DNA from: JAYWDA01 sp043747555
Lineage (GTDB): Bacteria; Bdellovibrionota; Bdellovibrionia; Bdellovibrionales; Bdellovibrionaceae
Length of the DNA: 64,000 bases
Reading direction: 5' to 3'
Assembly (NCBI GenBank): GCA_043747555.1
Contig: JAYTOY010000047.1
Span: 1 to 64,000 of the forward strand
Below, piece after piece: positions 8,477 through 16,405 of the stretch. Positions within the stretch are counted from its first letter, which is position 1. Each line of letters begins with the position of its first letter. The notes under the pieces were generated by a model. The model saw only the letters and a program-made list of their open reading frames with translations, was not told where the DNA came from and did no database searches. The translations under genes and the position numbers were made by a program.

Positions 8477-8876
8477 CCAGGGGCGCATGTTAAAAATGTG
8501 GTTTCGAAAGGCTGCCCAAGACTTACAAACAGCTAGGCTTCTTGTTGCGCAAAACAATGAAAATTTCTGGGGACCAACTGTTTTCCATGCTCAACAATGC
8601 GCTGAAAAATCCATTAAGGGCTTTCTGGTTCTTCAGAAAGTTCGCTTTAACAAAACCCACGATATAGAAGTTCTCGTAAATTTAGTTGCATCGGTTGATA
8701 AAGAATTGAGTCAGAAGTTAGAGTCTGCAAAAATATTGACCCAATTTGCCGTGGCTTACCGATATCCTGAAGAAAAAGAACCACCAGAAGCTTTGTCGCA
8801 AAATGTCTGTGGGCAGGTCGTTAAAATAGCCGATGGCGTTTATCAAAACCTACTGCAGAAATGTGGGTTATTGTGA
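8469..8876 (+). CDS. HEPN-domain protein (RNase toxin of an MNT/HEPN pair)
   Basis: 135-residue all-helical HEPN protein. It has the typical FHAQQCAEKSIKGFL helix (residues 39-53) and an intact RNase motif Rx4H (Arg59, His64 in VRFNKTHDI), so RNA cleavage is plausible. It starts at a TTG with GAGGTGA placed six bases before it, inside the antitoxin gene. An ATG at 8487 is a poorer candidate. The eight-base overlap with the MNT gene couples their translation, as expected for toxin and antitoxin. Target RNA unknown; the neighbouring tRNAs are only a suggestive coincidence. Confidence 0.87.
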   Translation: MADQGRMLKMWFRKAAQDLQTARLLVAQNNENFWGPTVFHAQQCAEKSIKGFLVLQKVRFNKTHDIEVLVNLVASVDKELSQKLESAKILTQFAVAYRYPEEKEPPEALSQNVCGQVVKIADGVYQNLLQKCGLL

Positions 8877-8985
8877 TATCAGATGCGGACCTTTCATATT
8901 TATTGAAAAATCCACCACCCGTTTTTTCTGTCTTTCGTGACAAGAATGGGCTCTCCTCCAAAGGTAGGGGCACCTGGAGTTTCTG

Positions 8986-9177
8986 TTAGCCGCAATAGGC
9001 TTTTACTCTTAGACGATAATTATTAAAATTATGCATTCCGTAAGCTCTGTTCTGTATCTCATCCATTCGTCGATGTAAACCCTCCGTAATTGAATTTGTT
9101 TTACTAAATCTCCACATTCTGACGATCTCCTCACCCCAACTTTCTAATGTATTTCCAAGCGTTTCTAAATTTCTAAA
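8986..9177 (-). pseudogene. C-terminal stump of an ISL3-like transposase
   Basis: The minus-strand frame encodes about 64 residues matching the extreme C-terminus of ISL3-family (DDE) transposases. Marks are a WGEEIVRMW helix, then TNSITEGL, and RAYGMHNFNNYRLRV just before the stop. No upstream part of the transposase exists; the frame runs into the end of the BLUF gene at about 9165-9180. Downstream, between about 8955 and 8981, lies an imperfect inverted repeat (CTCCA...TGGAG) that could be what is left of the element's end. I see no second terminal repeat. A decayed remnant, non-functional. Confidence 0.7.
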
Positions 9178-9539
9178 TCTTTCGCAGCAGAGATCAGCTT
9201 GTTCCAAGTTAAAAATTCGTTCACCATTTTGACATCAAGGTCGCTAACCTGATGGTAGCCCATGGCCCAATCGGAAAAAATTCGTGGATTCTCTTCGATC
9301 TCAAAAATGCGAATCACATTCGAGTGCCTAGGATCTTTTTCAATTTTCTTTAAAAGCGGTTCGACTTTTGATTTTTCGCCTTCAAGAAGCTGAAGAAAGA
9401 CAACCGCTCTAAAAAGAAGAATGCCGGTAATATTATTTTTTGAATTATAATCTCTGGCTGCTGAAACAATGCTATCCACGGAGTTTGAATCATTTTCTTT
9501 ATTGGCACGGCTGACATATAACGTCTGGAATATTTTCAT
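9165..9539 (-). CDS. BLUF-domain blue-light sensor (short, single domain)
   Basis: 124 residues, nearly all a BLUF domain that binds FAD and senses blue light. The photocycle residues are present: Tyr8 (TLYVSRA), Asn32 (YNSKNNITG), Gln50 (FLQLLEGE), and Trp91/Met93 (SDWAMG), plus the usual DPRHSNV. There is no output domain, so it probably signals through a partner protein. Its last residues and stop codon lie where the transposase stump begins, so the C-terminal cap helices may have been altered by that insertion. Upstream (9553-9587) is a 7-bp inverted repeat GGTGGTC/GACCACC. A second BLUF gene lies at 18670. Confidence 0.9.
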   Translation of the reverse strand: MKIFQTLYVSRANKENDSNSVDSIVSAARDYNSKNNITGILLFRAVVFLQLLEGEKSKVEPLLKKIEKDPRHSNVIRIFEIEENPRIFSDWAMGYHQVSDLDVKMVNEFLTWNKLISAAKDLEI

Positions 9540-9628
9540 CGTTTAAGATTATGGTGGTCCGGCGTTTGAGTCATCCAATAGACCACCGGGCCTGAAGTCT
9601 ATTCGCCCTTGGCCTAAGCTTGAAATCA

Positions 9629-9805
9629 TTAAAACAGACGCGCCACCATCACTGGCAAAAGAACATAAATCGACAGGTCTCTAATAACGTAATAACCAAA
9701 GATCACGACCACGAGTTTCCATCCGTAGCGCGAGAAAAGGGCTCGAAAGCCCTTTTCTCTTAAAAGTTGACGGGCTGCTTTTCCTTCAGAAAGGATTCGG
9801 CTCAT
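9629..9805 (-). CDS. 58-residue membrane protein coupled to katG
   Basis: Small frame directly behind katG. Its ATG (9805-9803) overlaps the katG stop as ATGA, so translation is probably coupled; no Shine-Dalgarno of its own is visible. The product begins with a basic, soluble part (MSRILSEGKAARQLLREKG) and continues with hydrophobic stretches, WKLVVVIFGYYVI and IYVLLPVMVARLF, which could form one or two membrane segments. I do not recognise the family. A perfect 12-bp hairpin at 9732-9759 lies within the coding region and could end transcription inside it. Coding status rests on the coupling geometry and protein character. Confidence 0.6.
   Translation of the reverse strand: MSRILSEGKAARQLLREKGFRALFSRYGWKLVVVIFGYYVIRDLSIYVLLPVMVARLF
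9732..9759 (-). terminator. Perfect 12-bp hairpin behind katG, terminator-like
   Basis: GAGAAAAGGGCT and AGCCCTTTTCTC pair perfectly; read on the katG strand the loop is TTCG. The inner GGGCT/AGCCC core followed by TTTTCTC resembles an intrinsic terminator about 45 bases after the katG stop. It lies within the small reading frame 9629-9805, so it may attenuate or regulate that gene. Confidence 0.5.
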
Positions 9806-12054
9806 TTTGTCGGGCTCACATCAAAGCGATCTAAGTTCATGACTTTCGACCAAGCGGCGACAAAGTCTTTCACAAAGATTTCTTTGGAATCTGAACTTGC
9901 GTAGACTTCAGAGACAGCACGAAGAATGGCGTTGGATCCAAACACAAGATCGGCCCGTGTTGCGGTCCACTTCACAGCTCCTGTAGCTCGGTCACGGCCT
10001 TCGAATGTTTCTTTTGACGTTCCCTTCCAGACAGTTCCCATATCAAGAAGATTAACGAAGAAGTCGTTTGAAAGTGTTTCGGGCTTCTTGGTAAAGACTC
10101 CGTGCTGACTTCCGCCCGTATTCGCACCCAAGACCCGCAAACCTCCCACAAGGACCGTCATTTCTGGCGCTGTAAGAGTCAAAAGTTGAGCCTTGTCTAA
10201 CAAGAATTCCTCAGAAGGGACGGCATATTTTCCTTTTACAAAATTTCGGAAACCATCGGCGTGCGGCTCTAGCGCTGCAAAAGATTCAACATCAGTTTGA
10301 GGTTGATTCGCATCTGTACGACCAGGGGTGAATGTGGATGTAACAGAAACACCCGCATTCTTCGCGGCGTGCTCGACAGCAGCGCAACCACCAAGGACAA
10401 GCAAATCCGCCAGCGAAACTTTCTTTTTTCCCTGGGCCGCTTGATTGAACTCAGTTTGAATTTTTTGAAAAGTCGCTAAAGCTTTGCTCAGTTTTTGAGG
10501 TTCATTCACAGCCCAGTCTTTTTGTGGAGCTAAACGGATGCGGGCCCCGTTGGCGCCGCCTCTTTTATCGCCGCCACGAAAAGTCGATGCCGAAGCCCAA
10601 GCTGTTGACACCAATTCAGAGATCGAAAGACCTGATGAAATGATCTTTGCTTTTAAAGCACTGATATCAGACTCATCTATCAATTGGTGATCCACCGCTG
10701 GAATCGGATCCTGCCAAAGAAGCTCTTCGGTTGGAACTTCGGGTCCAAGATACCTTGCGCGTGGGCCCAAATCTCGGTGGGTCAGCTTAAACCACGCACG
10801 AGCAAAAACATTTGCGAAATCCTGAGGATCCTTTAAAAATCGGCGCGAGATCTTTTCATAAATGGGATCAAAACGAAGGGCTAGATCACTGGTCAACATG
10901 GTCGGCAATCTTTTCTTTGATGAATCATGCGCGTCTGGAATTGTTGCCTTGGCTTTATTTGCGATCCACTGGTAAGCGCCGGCGGGACTTTTTGTCAGCG
11001 TCCATTCATGGCCAAATAAATTTTCGAAAAACTCATTTCCCCACTTTGTCGGCGTCGATGTCCAAGTCACTTCAAGACCACTTGTTATTGTGTCTTTTCC
11101 ATGCCCTTGGCCAAAACTATTTTTCCATCCAAAACCCAGGTCTTCTAAATCGACAGCTTCAGGTTCAGGTCCAACATGATCAGCTGAGGCTGCCCCGTGT
11201 GTTTTACCAAAAGTATGTCCGCCAGCAATAAGAGCGACAGTCTCTTCATCATTCATGGCCATGCGCCCAAAAGTTTCGCGAATATCTTTGGCTGAAGCTA
11301 AGGGATCAGGTTTGCCATCGGGACCTTCCGGATTCACATAGATTAAACCCATTTGAACAGCGGCTAAAGGATTTTCTAAATCTCTAGAATGAGGGACTTC
11401 GCTATCGTCGTCTTTAACAAGAACTCCACCTTCTTTTTCGACGCCAGGTGAACCGGTGGAGTAACGCTCGTCTCCGCCAAGCCATTTTTTTTCAGAACCC
11501 CAGTAGACATCTTGATCGGGCTCCCACACATCTTCACGACCTCCGGCAAATCCAAAGGTTTTAAAACCCATTGTTTCTAAAGCGACGTTTCCCACTAAGA
11601 TCATCAGATCAGCCCAAGAAATTTTTCGACCATATTTTTGTTTGATCGGCCAAAGAAGTCGGCGGGCTTTATCTAGATTCACATTGTCGGGCCAAGAGTT
11701 CAGAGGAGAAAAACGTTGCTGCCCACGGCCCGCACCACCGCGACCATCGCCGATCCTGTAGGTCCCGGCGCTATGCCATGCTAATCGGATAAAAAACGGA
11801 CCGTAGTGACCGAAGTCGGCAGGCCACCAAGGCTGAGAATCGGTCATAAGAGCTGCCAGATCTTTTTTTAGAGCTTGATAATCAAGGCTTTTAAATTCCT
11901 TTGTGTAATCAAACTTAAATCCCATGGGGTTTGATTTTGCCGAGTGCTGATGAAGTATTTCAATTTTAAGTCGATGGGGCCACCAATCCTGATTGGAGGT
12001 CGGACTTCCGGCAACAGCCTTATTTTGAAAGGGACATTTTGATTCTGGATTCAT
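9802..12054 (-). CDS. katG: Catalase-peroxidase KatG
   Basis: Bifunctional haem enzyme that removes hydrogen peroxide. 750 residues with the usual two-domain layout. The N-terminal active site shows the distal RLAWHSAGTYR (catalytic Arg-Trp-His), the Met-Tyr-Trp adduct Tyr in LIYVNPEGPDG, and the proximal haem His in GGHTFGKTHGA. The C-terminal half is the haem-less duplicate. AGGAGA lies nine bases before the ATG. No signal peptide, so cytoplasmic. Divergent from an OxyR regulator with an OxyR-type operator between them, so peroxide induction is likely. A small membrane-protein gene overlaps its stop. Confidence 0.98.
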   Translation of the reverse strand: MNPESKCPFQNKAVAGSPTSNQDWWPHRLKIEILHQHSAKSNPMGFKFDYTKEFKSLDYQALKKDLAALMTDSQPWWPADFGHYGPFFIRLAWHSAGTYRIGDGRGGAGRGQQRFSPLNSWPDNVNLDKARRLLWPIKQKYGRKISWADLMILVGNVALETMGFKTFGFAGGREDVWEPDQDVYWGSEKKWLGGDERYSTGSPGVEKEGGVLVKDDDSEVPHSRDLENPLAAVQMGLIYVNPEGPDGKPDPLASAKDIRETFGRMAMNDEETVALIAGGHTFGKTHGAASADHVGPEPEAVDLEDLGFGWKNSFGQGHGKDTITSGLEVTWTSTPTKWGNEFFENLFGHEWTLTKSPAGAYQWIANKAKATIPDAHDSSKKRLPTMLTSDLALRFDPIYEKISRRFLKDPQDFANVFARAWFKLTHRDLGPRARYLGPEVPTEELLWQDPIPAVDHQLIDESDISALKAKIISSGLSISELVSTAWASASTFRGGDKRGGANGARIRLAPQKDWAVNEPQKLSKALATFQKIQTEFNQAAQGKKKVSLADLLVLGGCAAVEHAAKNAGVSVTSTFTPGRTDANQPQTDVESFAALEPHADGFRNFVKGKYAVPSEEFLLDKAQLLTLTAPEMTVLVGGLRVLGANTGGSQHGVFTKKPETLSNDFFVNLLDMGTVWKGTSKETFEGRDRATGAVKWTATRADLVFGSNAILRAVSEVYASSDSKEIFVKDFVAAWSKVMNLDRFDVSPTK

Positions 12055-12124
12055 ATTCTTTTCTCCTATTTTTAAAACTTTTTCAAATGCAGCCTATCAT
12101 TAATCAGTTTCGTCGATAAATATA

Positions 12125-12161
12125 TTTGAATAATCCTAATGCAATGATAGTCTTTACCTAT
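12125..12161. promoter_or_regulatory. OxyR-type operator between katG and oxyR
   Basis: ATAG-TCTTTAC-CTAT (12147-12161) matches the OxyR half-operator ATAG-N7-CTAT exactly in its outer tetrads. A second, weaker copy, TTTG-N7-CTAA (12125-12139), precedes it with the expected 7-base gap. It lies between divergent katG and oxyR, so it could activate katG and autoregulate oxyR. It also argues that oxyR starts at 12181 rather than at an ATG inside the site (12160). Confidence 0.6.
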
Positions 12162-12180
12162 GAATGTATCATGGCTTACA

Positions 12181-13080
12181 ATGAGAGACCTCGAATATGT
12201 TCTCGCCGCAGCGAAGCACGAGCACTTTGGTCGCGCAGCCAAAGAATGCCGCATCAGCCAGCCGTCACTCAGTGCGCAAATAAAAAAGATCGAAGGCTAT
12301 TTAGGGACCCTCCTCTTTGATCGAAACAGCCGGCGAGTGACGGCAACCGTCGCAGGTAAAAAGTTAGCTCAGCAAGCCGCTGTGATTTTGGACGAAGTGC
12401 GAAAGATTCCTAGTCTTTTGGCCCCATCTTCATCGGCTGAACTGGGGTCCATTAAGCTTGGTGTGATTTTCTCAGCGACTTCTTTGATCCCATACGTTAT
12501 TAATGACTTGAAGAAAGCGTTTCGCGGAACACCCATCAGTCTGCGCGAAGGCACGACGGATGAACTAGTCCGAGAACTTAAATCAGGCGCTCTAGATGCT
12601 GTCATTGCTGCAGATACAGTGCATGAAAGTTCTTTAAGAACCATTCCTCTTTTCTTTGAGCCCTTTGTTTTTGCTGCGCCCAAAGGCCACCCGATTTTAA
12701 ATAAAGCGAAACTAAAACCTTCAGATCTTCGAGCCTCAGAAATGGTTCTTTTAGAAGAAGGCCACTGTCTTCGAAAACAAGCTCTTCAAATCTGTCCAAC
12801 GAATCGTCGAGGAAACCTGCGCTCCTTTCACGCCAACAGTATTGAAACACTCAAGCATTTAGTCGCAAGTGGTGTGGGCTATACACTTTTACCAAAACTT
12901 GCGACCAAGGGAAGCCCCATGAGTAATTTAATTTCCTACCTTGATTTCGAAACACCACAAATTGGCAGAGACATCGTTTTGCTTTTTCGTGAGCAAGCGG
13001 CGGATCAAAAGGCCTTCGAGAGACTGACTCAATCTTTGCTGCGGGCCGTGCCCACCGAGTTTAAGCTTACGAAAAATTAA
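12181..13080 (+). CDS. oxyR: Peroxide-sensing LysR-family regulator OxyR
   Basis: LysR-type activator of about 299 residues. The N-terminal helix-turn-helix region has the OxyR-like MRDLEYVLAAAKHEHFGRAA. The sensor domain keeps both redox cysteines, in GHCLRKQALQIC, spaced nine apart as Cys199/Cys208 are in Escherichia coli OxyR (here Cys196 and Cys205). That makes a true peroxide sensor rather than a generic LysR protein very likely. Divergent from katG, its classical target. The start is uncertain: ATG 12181 gives the family's N-terminus, while ATG 12160 lies inside the operator and would add seven residues. Neither has a strong ribosome binding site. Confidence 0.93.
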   Translation: MRDLEYVLAAAKHEHFGRAAKECRISQPSLSAQIKKIEGYLGTLLFDRNSRRVTATVAGKKLAQQAAVILDEVRKIPSLLAPSSSAELGSIKLGVIFSATSLIPYVINDLKKAFRGTPISLREGTTDELVRELKSGALDAVIAADTVHESSLRTIPLFFEPFVFAAPKGHPILNKAKLKPSDLRASEMVLLEEGHCLRKQALQICPTNRRGNLRSFHANSIETLKHLVASGVGYTLLPKLATKGSPMSNLISYLDFETPQIGRDIVLLFREQAADQKAFERLTQSLLRAVPTEFKLTKN

Positions 13081-13185
13081 TTCCCGATGAAACCAAGGGC
13101 GCGGCAGCCTCAACCTTCCCGACCTAAATACCTTTTTCTAAAAGTGCTCCTGGCAGTCCCCAAGAAAGTGTGTATCCTTAACCAA

Positions 13186-13824
13186 ATGCGACTGAATATT
13201 TTTCGTTTCTTAAAAGAATTTAATTTTATCTCGACATTGCGTTTAGCCTTAAAAACTGGACAACTCGGTCGTTTTCAAGTGCGTGGAAAAGTTCAGATCA
13301 GTTTGGCTCCAAGCTCTAAGATACTATTTGAAAGTACCGACACATGTTATATTGGAATCCCACTGAAGGGTTTAGTCAGTTCAAGAATTCAACCCACTAT
13401 GATTGGTGCAGGGCCAAATTCGCAACTGTCTTTAGCCGGTGCTATTATTGGCAGGAGCGCCATCTTGAATGCTGGCGCGGGTGCTAAAATTTTTATCGGC
13501 GAAGGCAGCTATTTAAATGATGGCAGCCAAATCTATGCAAGCCAAGAAGTGCGCATCGGAAAAAATTGCGTGATCTCATGGAATGTAACAATTCTTGATG
13601 ATGACGGACATGGCATGGGAGCAGGACCCTCTTGCAAACCTATAAAAATTGAAGATCGTGTTTGGGTTGGATGCAATGTCACTATTCTAAAAGGTGTCAC
13701 CATCGGCGAAGGTTCAGTTGTTGCGGCAGGAGCCGTTGTCAATCGCTCGTGCCCTCCTCGTTCTTTGATTGGTGGAGTTCCTGCAAAAGTGATCCAGTCG
13801 AACGTTGAATGGTCAAACCTCTGA
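13186..13824 (+). CDS. Left-handed beta-helix acyltransferase (hexapeptide repeat)
   Basis: About 212 residues. From about residue 75 it shows imperfect hexapeptide repeats (IIGRSAIL, IFIGEGSYL, VRIGKNCVIS). These are followed by the acyltransferase active-site loop DDDGHGM (putative catalytic His) and VWVGCNVTILKGVTIGEGSVVAAGAVV, the classic end of maltose/galactoside/serine-type O-acetyltransferases. It likely acetylates a sugar of a surface polysaccharide; the substrate cannot be read. The open frame extends to 13087, but the first 33 residues look unrelated and no ribosome binding site supports them; ATG 13186 is preferred. A methyltransferase gene follows on the same strand. Confidence 0.78.
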   Translation: MRLNIFRFLKEFNFISTLRLALKTGQLGRFQVRGKVQISLAPSSKILFESTDTCYIGIPLKGLVSSRIQPTMIGAGPNSQLSLAGAIIGRSAILNAGAGAKIFIGEGSYLNDGSQIYASQEVRIGKNCVISWNVTILDDDGHGMGAGPSCKPIKIEDRVWVGCNVTILKGVTIGEGSVVAAGAVVNRSCPPRSLIGGVPAKVIQSNVEWSNL

Positions 13825-13894
13825 GAGTTGATAAACCGTTAGCAAGACTTATATCCATTGACACAGATCAGTGGTCTTTCTTAAAATCCAGAAT

Positions 13895-14557
13895 ATGACA
13901 AGTATCGAAGATCAAATTTTTAAAAACTATTGGTCAAGAAAACGCCTGCTTGAAGGAAAGATTCCTCTTTTTCCATTAAAAAAGTGGTTTCCCCTAATAG
14001 AGCTTTGCGAAATTGAAGTGATTTATTTTGAAGCTATAAAAAGTTGCAAGAGCCTCCTTGATGTGGGCGCAGGTGATCTTCGATTGATGAAAAAATTTGT
14101 GCGGGCCGGATACAAGGGCGAATATCACACCCAAGATATTTCGACAGAGCATCCGTATACCTATCAACTCCTCTCCGAGGTCGATCGAAAATATGAGGCT
14201 ATCATTTGCATGGACGTCTTAGAGCATATGAGCTTACATCAAGGTCTAGAGATGATTCAAAAGATGGCCTCTCTTTTAAGTGAAAATGGAACTTTAATTT
14301 TGCAAACACCGAATGCCCGTTGCATAAGAAACCCGATGGGTGGGGATATGACCCATCTTCATTGTTACAACCTTTCTGACCTGTGGGCGTATTTAAGTTG
14401 TGAAGGTTTTCAAACTCGGGGGTTTCGAATTGTTCTTTCCAGACGTGAGAGCCTGATCCAAAAGTTACAAACCTTCGTGGCCCGCATTATAATCACAAAA
14501 ATGATGGGCTGCGATTATGCTGATAACATCGCTGTGATTGGAAAAAAATCAGTTTAG
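13895..14557 (+). CDS. SAM-dependent methyltransferase, class I
   Basis: 220 residues with the Rossmann methyltransferase motif I SLLDVGAGDLR, an acidic motif in HTQDIS, motif IV IICMDVLEHM, and ILQTPNARC after it. The DVLEHM type is common in methyltransferases of polysaccharide and lipid clusters. Together with the acyltransferase upstream (70 bases away, same strand) it may decorate a surface glycan; this is inference. ATG 13895 is chosen over GTG 13871; both lack a clear ribosome binding site. Confidence 0.75.
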   Translation: MTSIEDQIFKNYWSRKRLLEGKIPLFPLKKWFPLIELCEIEVIYFEAIKSCKSLLDVGAGDLRLMKKFVRAGYKGEYHTQDISTEHPYTYQLLSEVDRKYEAIICMDVLEHMSLHQGLEMIQKMASLLSENGTLILQTPNARCIRNPMGGDMTHLHCYNLSDLWAYLSCEGFQTRGFRIVLSRRESLIQKLQTFVARIIITKMMGCDYADNIAVIGKKSV

Positions 14558-14713
14558 GACTTTTTCGGCAGTTTGCCTGCTAAACAATTTCATCTTCATA
14601 GCCTCCCAAGTAAAATTTTAAAATGAAGATCTATACTTAATTGATCTTTGGGCTAGACGTTCGCGGCTGTTCGCTGATATCGGTGAAACTGATTTTTAAA
14701 CGGAGGAATTTAT

Positions 14714-15190
14714 ATGAACACCTTAATGACCTATTCCTATTTAATTTTTTCTTTGCTTTCTTTTTTGGTGGTGACTCCCCGCGCTGAAGCAGCCACTTGT
14801 TCTTTCACCGCTGCCAATTGGGAAATCAATGTCAAGGGCAACGATGTTGTCGTTCGTTCTTTGATTGGTGCGCCGACCACAGATATCACACAAGTCCCTG
14901 CCGCGAATGGATGGGAACGCAACCCTTCCCTTGGTTATCCAATCAGTGATGAGTTAACTCCCACGGTAGGAAGCTCAAATCGCTACACTGATTTTGAAAA
15001 TGGTGTGATTTATTGGAACTCAGCTTCAGGAAAAGCCGTTGAGCTCTTTCCTTTTCCACCAGCCAGCCGAGACAAGGCTGATTTTGAACTCGCTGCACAA
15101 ACTCAGATCAACGAACTTTTGGTGCCTCATGGTGATCAAGTTTATGGCGACAATTGCGGATGTGACAAAGTACACGCGAAAAGGATTTAG
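14714..15190 (+). CDS. Secreted protein with an LGFP repeat
   Basis: 158 residues with a signal peptide (about residues 1-26, ending PRAEAA). Residues about 69-112 match one LGFP repeat: NPSLGYPISDE, then RYTDFENGVIYWN and SGKAVEL. LGFP repeats occur in exported proteins of actinobacteria and some Proteobacteria and are thought to aid cell-wall attachment. ACGGAGGAATTTAT precedes the ATG, a good ribosome binding site. The frame ends just where another open frame (+1) takes over, so the native protein may be longer (see 15144-15563). Confidence 0.7.
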   Translation: MNTLMTYSYLIFSLLSFLVVTPRAEAATCSFTAANWEINVKGNDVVVRSLIGAPTTDITQVPAANGWERNPSLGYPISDELTPTVGSSNRYTDFENGVIYWNSASGKAVELFPFPPASRDKADFELAAQTQINELLVPHGDQVYGDNCGCDKVHAKRI

Positions 15191-15563
15191 CGACGTGATT
15201 GGACGTGAGTTTCAAATTGATTTGCGAATCAAATACAAAGCAGAATTTTTAGGGATTGATGGCATTTTACCCGATCCCTATTCAGATTTAAAACTTCGGC
15301 TCGGTGTTGGTCACCGGCGAACTTTCGGTGGCGAAGCAGAGCTGACAATAACTTTGACCCATTGGAGTGCACGCACACATGTTCCGTCACCAACAAGCGG
15401 TGTTATTTCAGCGGAAACTATCAATGCACGACTGCGCGACGACATCATGAAAAATATAATCGGCAAAGCGCGAGTGGTGGGAACAATTCCTTCTCCGCTC
15501 GTTGTGCTTTCAGTGAAAGCTATGGCCAATGGCGATTTAAAAACTTATATTGAACCCCTATAG
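15144..15563 (+). CDS. Possible C-terminal half of the LGFP protein, or separate small gene
   Basis: About 139 residues in the +1 frame relative to the preceding gene, overlapping it by 47 bases. Two readings are possible. (1) A frameshift near 15150-15185 split one longer secreted protein. (2) An independent gene starts at ATG 15144 with GGTGAT seven bases upstream. The first is favoured, because this part has no export signal while lying behind an exported N-terminal half. The sequence (FSDVIGREFQIDLRIKYK, then a Gly- and Thr-rich region) shows strand-rich character; I do not recognise it. A methyltransferase gene follows 11 bases later. Confidence 0.5.
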   Translation: MATIADVTKYTRKGFSDVIGREFQIDLRIKYKAEFLGIDGILPDPYSDLKLRLGVGHRRTFGGEAELTITLTHWSARTHVPSPTSGVISAETINARLRDDIMKNIIGKARVVGTIPSPLVVLSVKAMANGDLKTYIEPL

Positions 15564-15574
15564 GAAATAAAAAA

Positions 15575-16387
15575 ATGACTCCAGAAATGGCCGCTCTCAA
15601 AGATCGACTTAAATCAACTTGGCAAGCGGGTGACTATGGAATTTTTGCGAAGTACCTAGAAAAGGGCGCGCTTGAATTTTTTGATCGACTTGATATTTCA
15701 CCGGGCACCAAAATGCTTGATGTTGGGTGCGGCGCGGGACAGCTGACGATTCCTGCCGCTCGAAAAGGCATTCAAGTCACAGGCCTTGATCTTGCGGCAA
15801 ATCTTGTTCAACAAGCGACAGCTAAAGCGGCTGCTGAAGGTCTAAAAATTGATTTTTTAGAAGGCGATGCCGAAGCACTCCCATTTCAAGATCATTGCTT
15901 TGATGTTGTCTTGAGTTTAATTGGTTCCATGTTTGCGCCTCGCCCGGAACTTGTCGCTTCGGAAATGATTCGGGTGTGCAAGCCCAACGGAAAAATTATT
16001 ATGGGAAATTGGACGCCTGAAGGACATGTCGGTCAGATGTTTAAAATCATTGGCAAACACGTCCCGCCGCCAGCAAATTTTCCCTCGCCACTTTTGTGGG
16101 GCAATGAGAAGATTTGCCGACAGCGTTTAAGTAACGAGGCTTTAAAAGACCTTCGAATCACTCGCTATTTATATCCGTTTGAATATCCGTTTTCTCCGGC
16201 TAAGGTTGTGGATTTTTTTATTGAATATTACGGTCCCACCAACCGCAGCTATGCTTCGCTGAATGAAATAGGAAAAGTCACTTTTCATAGTGACTTGACC
16301 GATCTATGGACCCGCAACAACACAGCTACGGATGGAGGCACCAAAATTCTAGCTGAGTATATTGAAGTGATTGGGTACAGGGTTTAA
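15575..16387 (+). CDS. SAM-dependent methyltransferase (Methyltransf_11/25 type)
   Basis: 270 residues. SAM-binding motif I is MLDVGCGAGQLTIPAA, motif II TGLDLAANLV, motif III DFLEGDAEALPF, and CFDVVLSLIGSMFAPRPE occupies the motif IV position. This arrangement is that of small-molecule or lipid/quinone C- and O-methyltransferases such as UbiE-like enzymes; the substrate cannot be deduced. AGGAAAT precedes the ATG by about seven bases. It lies 11 bases after the LGFP-related frame. The region after it contains decayed genes on the opposite strand. Confidence 0.82.
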   Translation: MTPEMAALKDRLKSTWQAGDYGIFAKYLEKGALEFFDRLDISPGTKMLDVGCGAGQLTIPAARKGIQVTGLDLAANLVQQATAKAAAEGLKIDFLEGDAEALPFQDHCFDVVLSLIGSMFAPRPELVASEMIRVCKPNGKIIMGNWTPEGHVGQMFKIIGKHVPPPANFPSPLLWGNEKICRQRLSNEALKDLRITRYLYPFEYPFSPAKVVDFFIEYYGPTNRSYASLNEIGKVTFHSDLTDLWTRNNTATDGGTKILAEYIEVIGYRV

Positions 16388-16405
16388 GCAAACAGGGCGT
16401 TCTAA

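Noticed and set aside
10812..11231. 139-codon plus-strand frame inside katG
   Set aside because: Antisense shadow of a strongly conserved coding region; no ribosome binding site or protein features.
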